DNA from: an uncultured Thalassolituus sp.
GTDB lineage: Bacteria; Pseudomonadota; Gammaproteobacteria; Pseudomonadales; Oceanobacteraceae
DNA: 64,000 nt
Reading direction: 5' to 3'
Assembly (NCBI RefSeq): GCF_950066645.1
Contig: NZ_CATMFB010000001.1
Location: forward strand, 248,001-312,000
Of the stretch, positions 61,634 through 64,000 are shown in pieces. The position numbers and the translations under genes were made by a program. The notes under the pieces are model-generated. The model was not told the origin of the DNA. It saw only the letters and a list, made by a program, of their open reading frames with translations, and did no database searches. Position 1 is the stretch's first letter; each line of letters starts with the position of its first letter.

Positions 61634-62749
61634 GTGTCGATGGATAAATTTCTGCGGTTGATGGTTGAGAAAACCGCATCGGACCTTTTTATTACTGCCG
61701 GCGTGCCACCGTCAATGAAGGTTCATGGAAAACTGGTTCCGCTGAATAAAACTGTACTCAGTGCGGAGCAGGCCAAAGACATTGTGTACGGTCTGATGAA
61801 TGACCGCCAGCAGCGCGAGTTTGAAGAGAAAAAAGAGCTCAACTTTGCGATCAATGCGTCGGGTATCGGTCGTTTCCGTGCCAGTGCTTTTTATCAGCGT
61901 AACGTTGCCGGCATGGTACTGCGCCGGATTGAGACCCGCATCCCCGGCGTCGATCAGCTGGGCCTGCCAGAAATTATTAAAGACCTGTCGATGGCAAAGC
62001 GCGGTCTGGTGTTGTTTGTCGGTGCAACGGGGGCGGGTAAATCGACTTCGCTGGCAGCGATGATTGGTCACCGGAACCGCAACAGCAAAGGGCATATTCT
62101 CAGCATTGAAGATCCGATTGAATTTATTCACCAGCATGAAAGCTGCATTATTACGCAGCGGGAAGTGGGGCTGGATACTGAGACCTATGAGGTGGCGCTG
62201 AAGAACTGTCTGCGTCAGGCGCCGGATGTCATTATGATCGGTGAGGTGCGCTCTGCCGACACTATGGAGCACGCCATTACCTTCTCCGAAACGGGTCACC
62301 TTTGTCTGGCGACACTGCACGGTAATAATGCGAACCAGGCGCTGGACCGCATCATTCATTTCTTCCCGCCGGAACGGCATTCGCAGATCTGGATGGACTT
62401 ATCCCTGAACCTGAAAGCCATCGTTGCTCAACAGTTAATTCCAACACCGGACGGTCGCGGCCGCCGCGCGGTCGTCGAAGTTCTGCTTAATACACCGCTG
62501 GTGTCTGACCTGATCCGTAAAGGTGAGATTCATGAGCTGAAAGGCCTGATGGCCCGTTCTACTGAGCTGGGCATGCAAACGTTCGATCAGGCGCTTTATG
62601 CGCTCTACGATCAGAGTGAGATTACCTACGAAGATGCGATTGCGCATGCCGACTCTCCGAATGATCTGCGTCTGATGATCAAACTGGGTAACGAAACCAA
62701 CGCAGATATGCTGGAAGGTGCAACGCGCAACCTCCGCCTGCAGGATTAA
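61634..62749 (+). CDS. pilU: PilT/PilU-type ATPase PilU
   Basis: ASDLFITAGVPPSMKVHGKLVPL, FVGATGAGKSTSLAAMIGHRN, LATLHGNNANQALDRIIHFFPPERH; follows pilT. Confidence 0.96.
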   Translation: MSMDKFLRLMVEKTASDLFITAGVPPSMKVHGKLVPLNKTVLSAEQAKDIVYGLMNDRQQREFEEKKELNFAINASGIGRFRASAFYQRNVAGMVLRRIETRIPGVDQLGLPEIIKDLSMAKRGLVLFVGATGAGKSTSLAAMIGHRNRNSKGHILSIEDPIEFIHQHESCIITQREVGLDTETYEVALKNCLRQAPDVIMIGEVRSADTMEHAITFSETGHLCLATLHGNNANQALDRIIHFFPPERHSQIWMDLSLNLKAIVAQQLIPTPDGRGRRAVVEVLLNTPLVSDLIRKGEIHELKGLMARSTELGMQTFDQALYALYDQSEITYEDAIAHADSPNDLRLMIKLGNETNADMLEGATRNLRLQD

Positions 62750-63246
62750 CTCTCGCTATCGCTGCTTTTTATCTCCGGATTCCTGTTCTCAGGAGTCCAC
62801 TTTTGTCGGGCATCCTGGTCTTTCTGGCGGGCTTCTACCCAGACTTCTCCCGTCTCCGTCAGTTCTTTTTTCCAGAAGGGGGCTTCTGTTTTCAGGTAGT
62901 CCATCAGAAACCGACAGGCGTCAAACGCGGCGTCTCTGTGTGCACTGCTGACACCGGCAAAAACGATCTGCTCTTCTGTTTTTAAAATGCCGGTGCGGTG
63001 GATCAGAGTGACGCGTTGCAATGGCCAGCGCTGACGTGCTTCAGCGATGATTTTTTTCAATGCCTTTTCAGTCATCCCGGGGTAATGCTCCAGGATCATG
63101 CCGGTAACACCGCTCTGCTCACTGAATTCACGGACCAGCCCACTGAAACACACCACGGCCCCAGTGGCTGGGTTGTGCCGGCGCAGCGCTTCATATTCGT
63201 CATGAACGTCGAAGTCCTGGGTCTGTACGACAACTCGGTCAGTCAT
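62746..63246 (-). CDS. moaE: molybdopterin synthase catalytic subunit
   Basis: GAVVCFSGLVREFS, MILEHYPGMTEKALKKII, VSSAHRDAAFDACRFLMDYLKTEAPFWKKE. Confidence 0.95.
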   Translation of the reverse strand: MTDRVVVQTQDFDVHDEYEALRRHNPATGAVVCFSGLVREFSEQSGVTGMILEHYPGMTEKALKKIIAEARQRWPLQRVTLIHRTGILKTEEQIVFAGVSSAHRDAAFDACRFLMDYLKTEAPFWKKELTETGEVWVEARQKDQDARQKWTPENRNPEIKSSDSES

Positions 63247-63495
63247 TCAGCCTCCGGTGACTGGTGGGAAGAAAGCGATTTCATCAGTCGCGTTCACCAG
63301 GGTGTTGTCGTCAGTGATCATCTCCTGATTGACGGCAACCAGTGCATAACTGTCAGAAAATAAGTCAGCGTGCTCCGGAAAGCGACCCTGCATGGCAGTG
63401 CGGATGGCTGCTACGGGAGAAGGATTGTTGATGTCTAATGTGACTGTGGCGCAGTTGCAGACATCTCTTAATCGGGCAAACAGGAGTATCTGCAT
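63247..63495 (-). CDS. moaD: molybdopterin synthase sulfur carrier subunit
   Basis: MQILLFARLRDVC...AVNQEMITDDNTLVNATDEIAFFPPVTGG* ending in Gly-Gly. Confidence 0.93.
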   Translation of the reverse strand: MQILLFARLRDVCNCATVTLDINNPSPVAAIRTAMQGRFPEHADLFSDSYALVAVNQEMITDDNTLVNATDEIAFFPPVTGG

Positions 63496-63496
63496 A

Positions 63497-63970
63497 TCAG
63501 GCCTCCCAGTGACCGGTTTTGCCACCTTTTTTCTCAAGCACACGGATGCCTTCGATGACCATACCCGGATCAACTGCTTTGCACATATCAAAGAGCGTCA
63601 GGGTGGCGACAGAGACCGCGGTAAGTGCCTCCATTTCTACACCGGTCTGACCGGTAAGCTTGCATAATGCGTGTACCCGGATCCGTGATCCGGCCTGATC
63701 AATATCGAAATCCACAGCGACTTTACTCAGCATCAGGGGATGGCAAAGCGGAATCAGAAGGCTGGTCTGTTTCGCTGCCTGAATTCCTGCAATGCGAGCA
63801 ACACCGAACACATCCCCTTTGTGATGATTGCCATCGATGATCGCCTGCAACGTGTCGGGCTCCATCCGCACATAGCCTTCTGCTCTGGCTTCCCGTACTG
63901 TCGCGTCTTTGCTCGAAACATCGACCATGGACGCTTCGCCGCGTTCATTTACATGCGAAAATTCAGCCAT
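63497..63970 (-). CDS. moaC: cyclic pyranopterin monophosphate synthase MoaC
   Basis: [86 protein letters not shown]. Confidence 0.97.
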   Translation of the reverse strand: MAEFSHVNERGEASMVDVSSKDATVREARAEGYVRMEPDTLQAIIDGNHHKGDVFGVARIAGIQAAKQTSLLIPLCHPLMLSKVAVDFDIDQAGSRIRVHALCKLTGQTGVEMEALTAVSVATLTLFDMCKAVDPGMVIEGIRVLEKKGGKTGHWEA

Positions 63971-64000
63971 TCTGCGAGCTCACTTTTTTAAGTCGGGCAG

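Overview
This 64-kb window comes from a gammaproteobacterial chromosome, probably an Oceanospirillales-like marine or halotolerant organism (inferred from gene content only). Most of it is ordinary core genome: trkA/trkH; a SulP permease with a tandem Usp; an ECF sigma/anti-sigma/DoxX group; rsmD; ftsY-ftsE-ftsX-rpoH; hemB; ppk1/ppx; trxA; rho; a YdbH-like gene; rpiA; ilvA; plsC; a PHA depolymerase; an acyl-CoA ligase; a thiolase; an ectoine operon (ectR, ectABC, ask); hemW/rdgB/metW/metX/yggT/proC/yggS; pilT/pilU; and moaE/moaD/moaC. The accessory region lies between trkH (ends 1664) and the DUF6160-like gene (about 10330). It holds (i) an unknown small-ORF/TM-protein pair, (ii) a Y1/REP-associated (RAYT-like) transposase element with tandem terminal repeats and a duplicated 237-bp 3' end, and (iii) what looks like an integrase-less integron cassette array (CALIN). 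Cassette evidence is that the TAA stop codons of three ORFs sit inside R''-type boxes (GCATAAC, ACCTAAC, TCATAAC). Two of these cassettes have self-complementary ends, and one has a complete attC-like hairpin (9408-9506). The cassettes or their neighbours encode abortive-infection-type proteins: an Abi_C/HEPN-like protein with an RNxxxxH motif, an OLD/PARIS-like AAA ATPase-TOPRIM, and AbiH. A frameshifted IS3-family element (7208-8512) interrupts the attC between the ATPase and AbiH, apparently with an adjacent deletion. The best candidate for an undescribed system is the HEPN-like plus AAA-TOPRIM gene pair at 4756-7162 in its cassette context. No homology search or folding program was run; family calls come from motif recognition.
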